In this document: positions 17,193 through 25,307 of the stretch, piece after piece | Position numbering within the stretch: position 1 is the stretch's first letter | How the letters are laid out: each line of letters opens with the position of its first letter | Origin: Rapidithrix thailandica | GTDB lineage: Bacteria; Bacteroidota; Bacteroidia; Cytophagales; Flammeovirgaceae | DNA: 40,276 nt | NCBI RefSeq assembly: GCF_039710355.1 | Contig: NZ_JBDKWZ010000029.1 | Span: 1-40,276 of the forward strand | Direction: 5' to 3' | Made by a program: the position numbers and the translations under genes | The notes under the pieces: model-generated | Seen by the model: the letters and a program-made list of their open reading frames with translations, nothing else | The model's database searches: none | Told to the model about the DNA's origin: nothing

Positions 17193-18665
17193 CTATTTGT
17201 CTAGTAGGTTGTATTCCATTTGCACGCGTTCTTTCCTGTATCGTATATCTAAAAGATCGGTTTTTACCGCATCCAGATAGCCATTGTGTTCAGGTAACTC
17301 TGTCAAGATGATATCATATCTTGAGACTTCTGTATCTTCCGGGATCTTATTTTTAATTTCTTCAGGAAAATCAATCGGCCGGATATGATTGCGCTCTTTA
17401 GGGCCACTACAATACCATAGGTATTTATAAGTCGAGTTACTTATAAACATATCGACAAAATCAAAATCCCCTTCGGCTTGGTAGGTAAATTCATATATAC
17501 TTTTCACTTCACCACTTGCTTTTGCTCCTTCAATGACAGGAAAGGAGGGTTTAGGTCCGGGTGAGTTATCATGAAAAATAGTAATATCACCAAAATCAAA
17601 AGAGTAGTCTAAGCCCATACGGTCAAATATCGCTTCCGGATGTTGTATATAGGAATACGTTTTTTGCTCCGTATCATATTTATAAGCGGACAGTTCATAT
17701 TTTTCACTCCCAATCCAACCATACATATAAGCTCCATCTAATAATTTGTCTTCAGGAAAATTTCCATCCACAACTTCCGACTCCGTGTTGACTTTTGAAA
17801 GGTCGATGATGTTTTCCTGACCGGGTTTAATACTTTCAAAAAGATGGGAAAAATACTTGCCTTCTTGGTTTTGCCCCCAGACATAAAGACTACTCTCCGC
17901 ACCTTTAATCTCTATCATAAGCTCTCCTGTCGGTTGTGACTGACCGATTGACGTTTGCATATTGTTTGTAGTCAACCTATACCATTCCATCTCGGGGGAA
18001 GCATTTATATAATTCAAGGTCACATCCGTAGAATGCACACTATTATCCTTAAGAGGAAAATGAAACCCTCTGGGTAAACTCAAAGTAGAATTCAATCTCA
18101 AAACCACGCCATTCCCCATGTCCTCATATACTATTGTTACATCAAATACAGCATCGTTAAATGTCTCCGGAGAGAGAATGGAATATGTTTCTCCATTCTG
18201 GATTTTTTGATAATGCAACACGTTCCCAGTCGTATCACTTATTACAACAAAATACTCTTTATCCTGGCTGGATAAAAATCCATCCTCAACAGCCAATTCC
18301 AACAACGTATTCTTCACCTGCACGGCCAGGGTTTTTTCCACTGTTTTGCCTCCGGTGGTGACCACTACCATTTTTACCGTATACTCTCCGTCTTCGTACT
18401 CACGGGTGTTCCAGGAAAACTCGTACGGGGCCGTTTTATCACTGGCAATAGACTCATCCCCTACATAAAAGTCGATTTGTTGAATGCCCTCCTGGTTCTC
18501 GGCTGTCACCGAGAGTGCTGCCGTATTCCAAACTTCCGCGCCTTCTTCCATCCCGGTCACTTGTATGTTCTTCACGTCAATTTGTACTTCCTCATCGCTG
18601 TCTTTACAGCTGCCGGCCCATAGGCCACTGAGTAATAATAATCCGGTAAATGTCTTTTTTAGCAT
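17193..18665 (-). CDS. Surface lipoprotein A of a four-gene paralog array, 490 aa
   Basis: The start is set at 18665 (MLKKTF...) by comparison with the paralogs; the frame runs on to 18692, which would overlap the upstream gene and bury the signal peptide. Cys20 with KDSDEE and the Ig-like domain follow, with private changes (TGMEEG, NTAALSV, EFSWNT, TLAVQV). The C-terminal ~365 residues are closest to gene C (SDTTGNVLHYQKIQNGE, LSLPRGFHF, GPKERNHIRPIDFPEEIKNKIP). It begins 16 bases after the stop of the 1462-aa gene, so it is surely in the same transcription unit and is the array's promoter-proximal member. Function unknown. Confidence 0.9.
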   Translation of the reverse strand: MLKKTFTGLLLLSGLWAGSCKDSDEEVQIDVKNIQVTGMEEGAEVWNTAALSVTAENQEGIQQIDFYVGDESIASDKTAPYEFSWNTREYEDGEYTVKMVVVTTGGKTVEKTLAVQVKNTLLELAVEDGFLSSQDKEYFVVISDTTGNVLHYQKIQNGETYSILSPETFNDAVFDVTIVYEDMGNGVVLRLNSTLSLPRGFHFPLKDNSVHSTDVTLNYINASPEMEWYRLTTNNMQTSIGQSQPTGELMIEIKGAESSLYVWGQNQEGKYFSHLFESIKPGQENIIDLSKVNTESEVVDGNFPEDKLLDGAYMYGWIGSEKYELSAYKYDTEQKTYSYIQHPEAIFDRMGLDYSFDFGDITIFHDNSPGPKPSFPVIEGAKASGEVKSIYEFTYQAEGDFDFVDMFISNSTYKYLWYCSGPKERNHIRPIDFPEEIKNKIPEDTEVSRYDIILTELPEHNGYLDAVKTDLLDIRYRKERVQMEYNLLDK

Positions 18666-18681
18666 TGGTGTTTCATTTAAA

Positions 18682-21600
18682 TTAATTTTCAATCGTATAC
18701 ACTCTTTCAGTCGTCACTTTGTTAATGCCCGGAAGAACATAGGACAGCTTGAAGCGGTACTGTTCTCTCGGATACAGGTTGACAAAGCTGGTGTCCAACA
18801 GTTTCCGGATGCGCTCTGAGGCTGTTCCATAACTGTTTTTGTACTTGCCCCAGGCTTTGTTCACCAATTCGTTGTAATCCATCAGGGTGTAGTATTCCAG
18901 ATCGTAGTTGAAATACACTGTACCAGGCACTGTATAGGACATAGAATGCCCGGCATCCAGTTGCAATTGTCTGTTCTCCTGATAGATGGTCATGGCTTTG
19001 TACGGAGGGACTCCTTCCACCTCTGCTTCACGCCAATCTTCTATTTTCAGAGAACCTCCCAGAGGATAGCCTTGGTAGATTACCGGCAAACTAAACTCTT
19101 TGAACCAGGGATTGTCCGGCAGGGCAGTCAATTGTACCAGGGGCTTTCCCTCTTTCCAGCCATAAAGATCATTTTGATCCAGCACTTCCTCGGCATCAAA
19201 AGCATACCCCAGCTTCAATAAATTATATCCTTCAATCACTACAGCCAGACTGCGATGCATTTGTACGGCATTCAGTTTTTCGGCAAAGGTGTTGTACTTA
19301 CTGGTACGGAAGCGGCTCCGGTACAAGAGGAAGTCATCGGGAAGGGATAAGGTCCCGGTCAGGCTCTTGCTAGTGACTTGAACTTGCGAAGAGTCCTGGG
19401 TATATACCTCCTGTTCTTCCGTGCTTACATTGGCATCTATTGCCACCGCTTCTTTGGCCGGTAATTTCAAAATATACAGGTCATAGCCTGTTTCCAGTTG
19501 TAGTTGGGCAGGGATTTCAAAATGCAAGGAAGCATTGGAAGTACTGTAGGTTAATGGCAAGTCAATCGGTTGAGGTACGTCCGGAGATTCCATTCTCGCC
19601 ACATACTTCCATTCCATCCCTCTCTTGTCTTTCGTTTCAAACAGGTAGGACTGCCCGTAATCCAACTTGATATACCCTTCCGGAGATTCCTTTTTCAACA
19701 GGTTATATTGCCCTTTGGCAGGATAGGCATAGCGGATATTTTCTTCGGGAATATTTTTTGGGGCTTCCCCTGTCACAAAATGAGTACTCTCCTCTTCGTA
19801 TTCCTGATTGTTACCTCCTACCGGTCTCCAAGTACTTCCCACTTTTTCTTCCCAAACCACCTTAACCTCCGCTTTCAACTTCCGGTTAGGAGGAAGAATT
19901 TCATGAGCTTTAAAAATCGCTACATCCTGGCTTTCATTCCATTGTACCTCTCCAACGATTTCTTTTCCACCGTCCATCAACCTGAAATGAGTCAATTTCA
20001 CCCGGTAAGCTTTGTATTCATTATCGTTGTTCAACAATTCAAAACCCTTATTGATCGGCACGTTAAAGGCCACTTGAGGAGCGGTAAACACATCGATCTC
20101 TTTCGCTTCCGGCTTAGGAGTCATCTCAGAGATTACTTTCACTCCTGTCACCGCACTTACCCCTACAATTTCGCACTCTTTTCCTATAGTTACTTTGAAG
20201 CGGCAACGTCCTTTAACCAAGCCTCCGAGAATCGAGAAACGACCTCCGACTACTCCCCGCATCCAGGCGGGATTTGGTAGCTTGGCTTGTAAGACCGCTG
20301 CGGCCCCTATGCTCAGGATGTCAAATTCCCTGCGCTTTCCAAACAATTTCACCTTGATCCCGATCTGCCCTTGCAAATAGGCCCAAGCCTGCCCGGATGC
20401 ATACCAACCGTTGATTCCGATCGGTCCACTCGAACCTTTACAACGGGCATTGCCATAGTTTTTCAACATAATATCAAAGCCCAACCCGGCTCCGAACTGT
20501 CCGTAAAAAATACCGACGGTTTTACGACCCGTATTCACTTCCATGGAAGCCCCAAAGGCAAAACCGGAACCATCCCCAAGCTTGTTTTCATCCCGCATCA
20601 TGTCCAAATCCATCCCACCCAGGATATCCGATACTTCGGCCGGCGGTTCGGGAAAGCCCGGAATCCGGTCTCCGATCATGATATAGCCACCGGTTTTTGC
20701 CACACCAATAAAGTTCAAGCCGATGCGCTGTTCCGGGGTACCGATATGGATATACCATTCGTCCGGAGCAAAATGCGCCACTGCCTGACCGGCCAAACCG
20801 TTGGCATGACTCCCTCGCAATGCCGGTGTGTTGACATAGGTGGCCAAGGTAGCATGAAAGACCTCGTTGGTAAGGTCGTAGCTCATATTTAACTCCGCAA
20901 ACACAGGTGCCTTAGCACTGCGGTTGTTGATCTCAGCCATAAAATACGCCTTACCCCGGAAGGCTATGTAACGCACTCCTCCCCCTCGGTTAAAAGTCAT
21001 TTCAAAACTGGCATCGGCATTAAAAGGAGTGGGATCTCCACCGGTACCGATAATCACCGTGGCTTTAAAGCCAATGCCGGCGTCAGGATCCGGTTTGTAC
21101 ACTACGCCACTGGGGGTTCCTCCAATGCGATCCATACCGGCCAAAGAGGGATTTTTGTTCAGATCAATCTCACTGAAATGTTCCGGACTCATCCGGTACC
21201 ACAAGCCCCCACCAAAGCCATAAAAAGCAATCGGGCTTCCAATACCATTGGGCATCATCGCTTTGGCATCCACATACCAATACCGCATGCCTTCTATATT
21301 TCCAAACTGCGCAATTGCCTCTACTTCTACTTTTTTGGCAAACCCCGCACGCACCTTTCCTCTGAAACCATCCCCATATACAGGATCTTTATCGTACAAA
21401 CTCAAGACCCCTTCAATCTCATACGCCCCACCTTTCACATTCACCAATATATCATCCACTTCCGTGCGTTCGTATTCCCACTGCTGCCTTACTTTCTCTG
21501 CGATTCCGTCTCCGGAGCTTTCTCTTTTTTCTACTATTTTCCCTAAAATTGCCAGGCGGGTACTTGCTCCAAAACCCGTACTATCTCCCATCAGGTTCAA

Positions 21601-23070
21601 ACCCACATCCATCTTCAAGGCCAAATTCCTTTCCGTGTGCAGGAACTGTATATTATTAATAGTGACGGGAAAATTCGCTAACTTTTTCTCCCCATTCCCC
21701 TCCAGAGACCAAATTCCACTCCGGATAAAAGGTTTGGCTGTTGCCAAATGCAAATTTTGAAAACGCAAACCTTTTACATTCACTTTGCGGCCATCGTCCA
21801 AGGAAGCGTCCCCATGCAAGATGGCTTCGGCTTGTAACTCTCCGGCATTAGACTTTATCCGGATCACCGAGTTACCCTCCAACCTGATTTTAGCCGTAAG
21901 TACCGAGGCTTTCAAATCCGAACCTGGCTGAACCAAAAAGTCGTAATTCGTGCGTCCTCCTTCGTGAATAATCCTTGCCGTATATTTCATCGGGCTGTCC
22001 GGATCAAACATCGGCACCTGGATAGTTCCGTCAAATTCGGCCCCTTTGAGTTGGTTCTTAATCAAGGTAACTCCCATAGAAGTTATGGAAAAAGGCCAAC
22101 CGTTCATGGACCCGTCCTCAAATAGGTTTTCCGCATAAAAAGCCGCTGAAAAGCCAAAATCATCGATCAACATATGATGCACGGAAATGGCTTTCCGCCC
22201 TCCTGCCGAACTCAATTCTTCAGGTAAACGAATGGTGGCATTTTTCAAGTAAAAGCCCTGCCATAAGGCCATATCCTCTCCCAAACCACTTTGGTAGTCT
22301 TTCGGAAATTGCATACCGGCATGATTGACCAAGTCGTTATAATCCACAACGGCCTCGTGCACTTGAAAGCTGAAGCCCTTTAGTTTAGGTACTTGAAAAG
22401 GAGAGATATTGATGGTGGTCAAAATAGCACCGGGATCCGTTGTGTTGACTTCAAAAGTTGCCTGCACCTTGCCCGAGTTATCCACCTGCCCGTCTGCGGT
22501 TTCCGGGACTAATACCTCCCTGGAAAACTCAAAAGCCCCTTTCAGGTTGACGGCTTTAAAACCGTTACAATCCCACTCCACATAGTTTCTTCCTCCTTCA
22601 GCGGGCAATACAAAATCGACTTTATCATTGATTTTTATCTTCTCACTTTGCAGTATCACCAAGCGGGTACCGGTGCTCTGTGAAAGCCCCGCAGGGTTGA
22701 AAGCAACATTTTTTGCGGCAAAAGCAATACGTTTGGAAATAAAGGGAAGCTCCAATAAAATATACGCATTAAAAAATGCTCCTTGAGGAGTAAACCGGGC
22801 ACTATCAATCATAATCATTTGATTCCCTACCCCCACATCATTCCCCCCAATCAAAATAGGCAAATTGGCCAATGCCTCATCATCTAATTGATTCGCGACT
22901 TTCCCCAGTTGTTCCAAACTGTCATAAGCGGACTCTATCCATTTGGCAAAGGAACCAGAAGCTCCTTTTTTTTCGGACTCGTTGATTTCTGCTTCCTGGG
23001 CCGAAGCGAATGGGGTAAACAAAAAATTGCCCAGTAGTACAAAAAGTATTACTAGTAGAAATTGCTTCAT
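18682..23070 (-). CDS. Large secreted protein of unknown function, 1462 aa
   Basis: The signal peptide MKQFLLVILFVLLGNFLF...FASAQ is followed by a mature protein with no lipobox and no T9SS sorting domain. Residues ~60-560 are beta-rich with recurring themes (ARFTPQGAFFNAYILLELP, GFSFQVHEAVVDYNDL, GVTLIKNQLKGAEFDGTIQVP) that look like diverged repeats. Residues ~560-970 are Gly-rich alternating strands (YGQFGAGLGFDIML, SGQAWAYLQGQIGIKVKLF) and could form a barrel or large sheet. The C-terminal third is mixed Ig-like beta structure with a long Glu/Lys-rich central part. I do not recognise a named family. It heads the probable operon that continues into lipoprotein A. Its size and position suggest the core structural component of the system, which is inference. 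Confidence 0.85.
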   Translation of the reverse strand: MKQFLLVILFVLLGNFLFTPFASAQEAEINESEKKGASGSFAKWIESAYDSLEQLGKVANQLDDEALANLPILIGGNDVGVGNQMIMIDSARFTPQGAFFNAYILLELPFISKRIAFAAKNVAFNPAGLSQSTGTRLVILQSEKIKINDKVDFVLPAEGGRNYVEWDCNGFKAVNLKGAFEFSREVLVPETADGQVDNSGKVQATFEVNTTDPGAILTTINISPFQVPKLKGFSFQVHEAVVDYNDLVNHAGMQFPKDYQSGLGEDMALWQGFYLKNATIRLPEELSSAGGRKAISVHHMLIDDFGFSAAFYAENLFEDGSMNGWPFSITSMGVTLIKNQLKGAEFDGTIQVPMFDPDSPMKYTARIIHEGGRTNYDFLVQPGSDLKASVLTAKIRLEGNSVIRIKSNAGELQAEAILHGDASLDDGRKVNVKGLRFQNLHLATAKPFIRSGIWSLEGNGEKKLANFPVTINNIQFLHTERNLALKMDVGLNLMGDSTGFGASTRLAILGKIVEKRESSGDGIAEKVRQQWEYERTEVDDILVNVKGGAYEIEGVLSLYDKDPVYGDGFRGKVRAGFAKKVEVEAIAQFGNIEGMRYWYVDAKAMMPNGIGSPIAFYGFGGGLWYRMSPEHFSEIDLNKNPSLAGMDRIGGTPSGVVYKPDPDAGIGFKATVIIGTGGDPTPFNADASFEMTFNRGGGVRYIAFRGKAYFMAEINNRSAKAPVFAELNMSYDLTNEVFHATLATYVNTPALRGSHANGLAGQAVAHFAPDEWYIHIGTPEQRIGLNFIGVAKTGGYIMIGDRIPGFPEPPAEVSDILGGMDLDMMRDENKLGDGSGFAFGASMEVNTGRKTVGIFYGQFGAGLGFDIMLKNYGNARCKGSSGPIGINGWYASGQAWAYLQGQIGIKVKLFGKRREFDILSIGAAAVLQAKLPNPAWMRGVVGGRFSILGGLVKGRCRFKVTIGKECEIVGVSAVTGVKVISEMTPKPEAKEIDVFTAPQVAFNVPINKGFELLNNDNEYKAYRVKLTHFRLMDGGKEIVGEVQWNESQDVAIFKAHEILPPNRKLKAEVKVVWEEKVGSTWRPVGGNNQEYEEESTHFVTGEAPKNIPEENIRYAYPAKGQYNLLKKESPEGYIKLDYGQSYLFETKDKRGMEWKYVARMESPDVPQPIDLPLTYSTSNASLHFEIPAQLQLETGYDLYILKLPAKEAVAIDANVSTEEQEVYTQDSSQVQVTSKSLTGTLSLPDDFLLYRSRFRTSKYNTFAEKLNAVQMHRSLAVVIEGYNLLKLGYAFDAEEVLDQNDLYGWKEGKPLVQLTALPDNPWFKEFSLPVIYQGYPLGGSLKIEDWREAEVEGVPPYKAMTIYQENRQLQLDAGHSMSYTVPGTVYFNYDLEYYTLMDYNELVNKAWGKYKNSYGTASERIRKLLDTSFVNLYPREQYRFKLSYVLPGINKVTTERVYTIEN

Positions 23071-23655
23071 ACAATGCTATTTCAAATTCAAGGAATTGCC
23101 TAACTCTTGGTTTTTGATTTTTCTAAAAAATATAAGGTACCTTTTCATTACTTACCCCTTTTTTAGAGAGGAAAGAGAAAAAGCACATATAAAAAAAATA
23201 CCTAAATACAGTTAATTATCTTATAAAACCATGCAAATAAAGCGGTAAAAAAAGAATTATCAAAAAATTAATTCTACTAATAACAAAGTAAACTCACATG
23301 CTTTTTGTAACCTAAAATACTTATTAATTTTGAAACAAAACAGGCATAACAATGTACTTCCGAAAAAATAACGCGTTGCTACATATGCATAGAAGAGCTA
23401 ATTCTTACATTGAAATCACTTCCAAAAAGTAAGTACCTATTACTCCATTGAATGAAATTCAGTTTTACTGATACCAGAAATTAAGGCTTGTTCTCTCATA
23501 TCAATGATCTATTGTCTCATGAAGGAATCTACCGGACATTTGAAAACTGGTACAGCGGGACGTTCCATGCCGTCAAAGGTGATTCCTATGTTTATAGGTG
23601 AATACGGTACATCACTTTACCCTGAGTGCCCCCTTTCCATCCTTAAAAAAAGCTC
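23071..23655. other. Intergenic stretch upstream of the large secreted-protein operon
   Basis: These 585 AT-rich bases should contain the promoter of the operon starting at 23070. A TATATTTT-like block (minus strand, about 23120-23130) is the best -7 candidate, but no clear -33 TTG was found at the expected distance, so I do not call it. The right part holds a short protein-like remnant, listed separately. Confidence 0.4.
23485..23601 (+). pseudogene. Possible gene remnant, 38 codons without a start
   Basis: An open stretch reads GLFSHINDLLSHEGIYRTF..., then ENWYSGTFHAVKGDSYVYR and a stop. The composition (Trp, Tyr, His, Gly) looks like protein rather than random frame, but a stop lies immediately upstream and there is no ATG. 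It may be the 3' end of a deleted gene. Family unknown; it could be chance. Confidence 0.25.
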
Positions 23656-24084
23656 CTACTCTATCGCTGGGTTTTGAGTATAGCTTGACAGGATAATGGA
23701 GGTATTGGGGTGGCCGTATTCTGTTAACCGGTCGATCAAGTCTTCCAGGTGTTGGTTATTTTTGACGGCCACTTTCAGAAATGCACAATGTTCACCGGTT
23801 ACTTTTACACAATCAAACACTTCCGGAAAGTTGTCCAACTTTGATATGAACCGTTTGAAATCATGGGTAGCTGTTTTGATGGTAATCTGTGCTTGTATCG
23901 GGAAACCGGCTTTTTCAAGATTAATCCTTACCCCATACCCTTCGATGATGCCTTGCTCTTCCATTTTTTGAACCCGTTCGGCCACTGCCGGTGCTGATAG
24001 TCCTACATTTCTCCCCATCTCGGCAAAAGATAACCTGGCATTTTTCTGTAGCTCTTTGAGAATTTTGATACTGATAGAATCCAT
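23656..24084 (-). CDS. Lrp/AsnC family transcriptional regulator
   Basis: The ATG at 24084 gives MDSISIKILKELQKNARLSF..., the standard Lrp start, and a 142-aa protein of normal family length; an upstream extension to 24219 would add 45 residues that do not resemble the family and would overlap the divergent gene. The N-terminal helix-turn-helix (EMGRNVGLSAPAVAERVQKMEEQGII) spans residues ~20-50. The RAM/AsnC ligand-sensing domain (ITIKTATHDF...VKVTGEHCAFLKVAV) follows. It is divergent from a proline dehydrogenase gene across 101 bases. Lrp-type regulators often control an adjacent amino-acid catabolic gene, so it probably senses proline or another amino acid and regulates that gene and itself (inference). 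Confidence 0.93.
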   Translation of the reverse strand: MDSISIKILKELQKNARLSFAEMGRNVGLSAPAVAERVQKMEEQGIIEGYGVRINLEKAGFPIQAQITIKTATHDFKRFISKLDNFPEVFDCVKVTGEHCAFLKVAVKNNQHLEDLIDRLTEYGHPNTSIILSSYTQNPAIE

Positions 24085-24159
24085 AAAATAATAGTTATAA
24101 TCAAAGGCAAATATACCATACAGCCTTTGTTTCCAAGGCATAATCCGTATTTGATCTGC

Positions 24160-24167
24160 TAACTTTG
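24160..24167 (+). promoter_or_regulatory. Candidate -7 box for the proline dehydrogenase gene
   Basis: TAACTTTG fits the Bacteroidota -7 consensus TAnnTTTG and lies 18 bases before the ATG at 24186. No good -33 TTG is seen at the usual spacing, which would suit a promoter needing an activator such as the divergent Lrp-type regulator. Confidence 0.4.
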
Positions 24168-24185
24168 CTACAAAATCATATACGC

Positions 24186-25115
24186 ATGGACATCGAAAAA
24201 TCAATGAACTCGGCAGCAAATGCCCTCAGGAAAGCGGCACTTAATGAAAATGCCAAGTCTTATCTCCTTCAAAACGAACAACTGTTTTCACTGTTTAAAA
24301 AAGCGGCTAATCGCTATATAGCCGGAGAGACACTTGCGGAGGCAATGGCGAAAGTCAATGCGTTAAATACTTTGGATGTTGCCTGTACGGTGGATTTTAT
24401 GGGCGAAAGTATTCGAACGGAGGAAGAGGCCAACACGGTGACTCAGGAATTTATCAAATTGGCTGAAGCAATCAAAAAAGACAAAAGAAACTGTACCATT
24501 TCTCTCGATGTATCACATATAGGCTTAACGGTAGACCGGGAATTAGGTCTTTCAAACCTTCAGGAAATATGCAAACAAGGAGTGGAAGTCATCATTTCGG
24601 CCGAAGGTACTGACCGAACGGATGATGTGATGAATACCTATATTGAAACGGTAAAGCAGTATTCCCATTTAGGCATTACTTTGCAAGCATATTTACACCG
24701 CTCGGAAGATGACCTGAAAGAATTAATGAATTATGCCGGAAAAATCAGGGTCGTTAAGGGAGCTTTTGCAACTCCTGAAGGGGAGTCTTTCAAACGGGGA
24801 AAAGAATTGGATGAGCGATATTTAAACTTCGTCCGGAGCCTGTTGGAAACCCGGCACAAATGCTCCGTTGCCACCCATGATCCGAACATCCAAACCCAAG
24901 TAAGCGAATTCATTGCTACCCTCCCAAATGCTTCGAACTATGAATTCGAAGGCCTTTTGGGAATCGAAAATGAACAGCTTTTCTCACTCAACCAACTACA
25001 TCCGTCAAGAATCTATATCGTCTATGGTACAGAATGGTATTTGTATCTTTGCAACCGGATCGCAGAATACCCTCCCAGCATTTTCCAAGCAATAAGTGAT
25101 ATCGTGGATGGGTAA
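24186..25115 (+). CDS. Proline dehydrogenase (monofunctional, PRODH family)
   Basis: 309 aa, the size of stand-alone PRODH enzymes. It should oxidise L-proline to pyrroline-5-carboxylate with FAD and pass electrons to the respiratory chain. The TIM-barrel landmarks are present: DVSHIGL, VEVIISAEGTDRTDD, GITLQAYLHRSEDDL, RVVKGAF (the VKGAY motif), SVATHDP, and a C-terminal YLCNRIAEYPPS in place of the usual YxxRRxxEN. The start is the ATG at 24186 (MDIEKSMN), since the longer frame from 24165 begins inside the probable promoter. It is divergent from an Lrp/AsnC regulator. No P5C dehydrogenase domain is fused and none lies nearby in the window. Confidence 0.92.
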   Translation: MDIEKSMNSAANALRKAALNENAKSYLLQNEQLFSLFKKAANRYIAGETLAEAMAKVNALNTLDVACTVDFMGESIRTEEEANTVTQEFIKLAEAIKKDKRNCTISLDVSHIGLTVDRELGLSNLQEICKQGVEVIISAEGTDRTDDVMNTYIETVKQYSHLGITLQAYLHRSEDDLKELMNYAGKIRVVKGAFATPEGESFKRGKELDERYLNFVRSLLETRHKCSVATHDPNIQTQVSEFIATLPNASNYEFEGLLGIENEQLFSLNQLHPSRIYIVYGTEWYLYLCNRIAEYPPSIFQAISDIVDG

Positions 25116-25136
25116 TAAAAACCTGCCCTGTGTTTT

Positions 25137-25183
25137 CCACTAAAACCCTGTTTTTTTTTTACTGAAACTACAGGGTTTAGTGG
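25137..25183 (+). terminator. Stem-loop after the proline dehydrogenase gene
   Basis: CCACTAAAACCCTGT pairs with ACAGGGTTTAGTGG, with one bulged A and a T-rich loop. It starts about 20 bases after the stop. A weak T-rich stretch (ATTTGTGTT) follows. It probably separates this gene from the histidine phosphatase gene downstream. Confidence 0.6.
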
Positions 25184-25280
25184 ATTTGTGTTGGAATACA
25201 TTCCCTAATGCCTTTTAGTGATATCAGAATTTTCAGATGGTAACTTAGCTTGAAGTATTTTTTAAAACCATCCGGAAGAG

Positions 25281-25288
25281 TAGCTTTG
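25281..25288 (+). promoter_or_regulatory. Candidate -7 box for the histidine phosphatase gene
   Basis: TAGCTTTG matches TAnnTTTG, 19 bases before the ATG at 25308. The spacing is almost the same as at the proline dehydrogenase gene. No strong -33 TTG was found. Confidence 0.4.
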
Positions 25289-25307
25289 TAAAAACGATTT
25301 GAAAGAA

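Noticed and set aside
24085..24219. N-terminal extension of the Lrp/AsnC regulator
   Set aside because: The extra 45 residues do not resemble the family and would run through the divergent promoter into the proline dehydrogenase gene; the ATG at 24084 gives the standard length.
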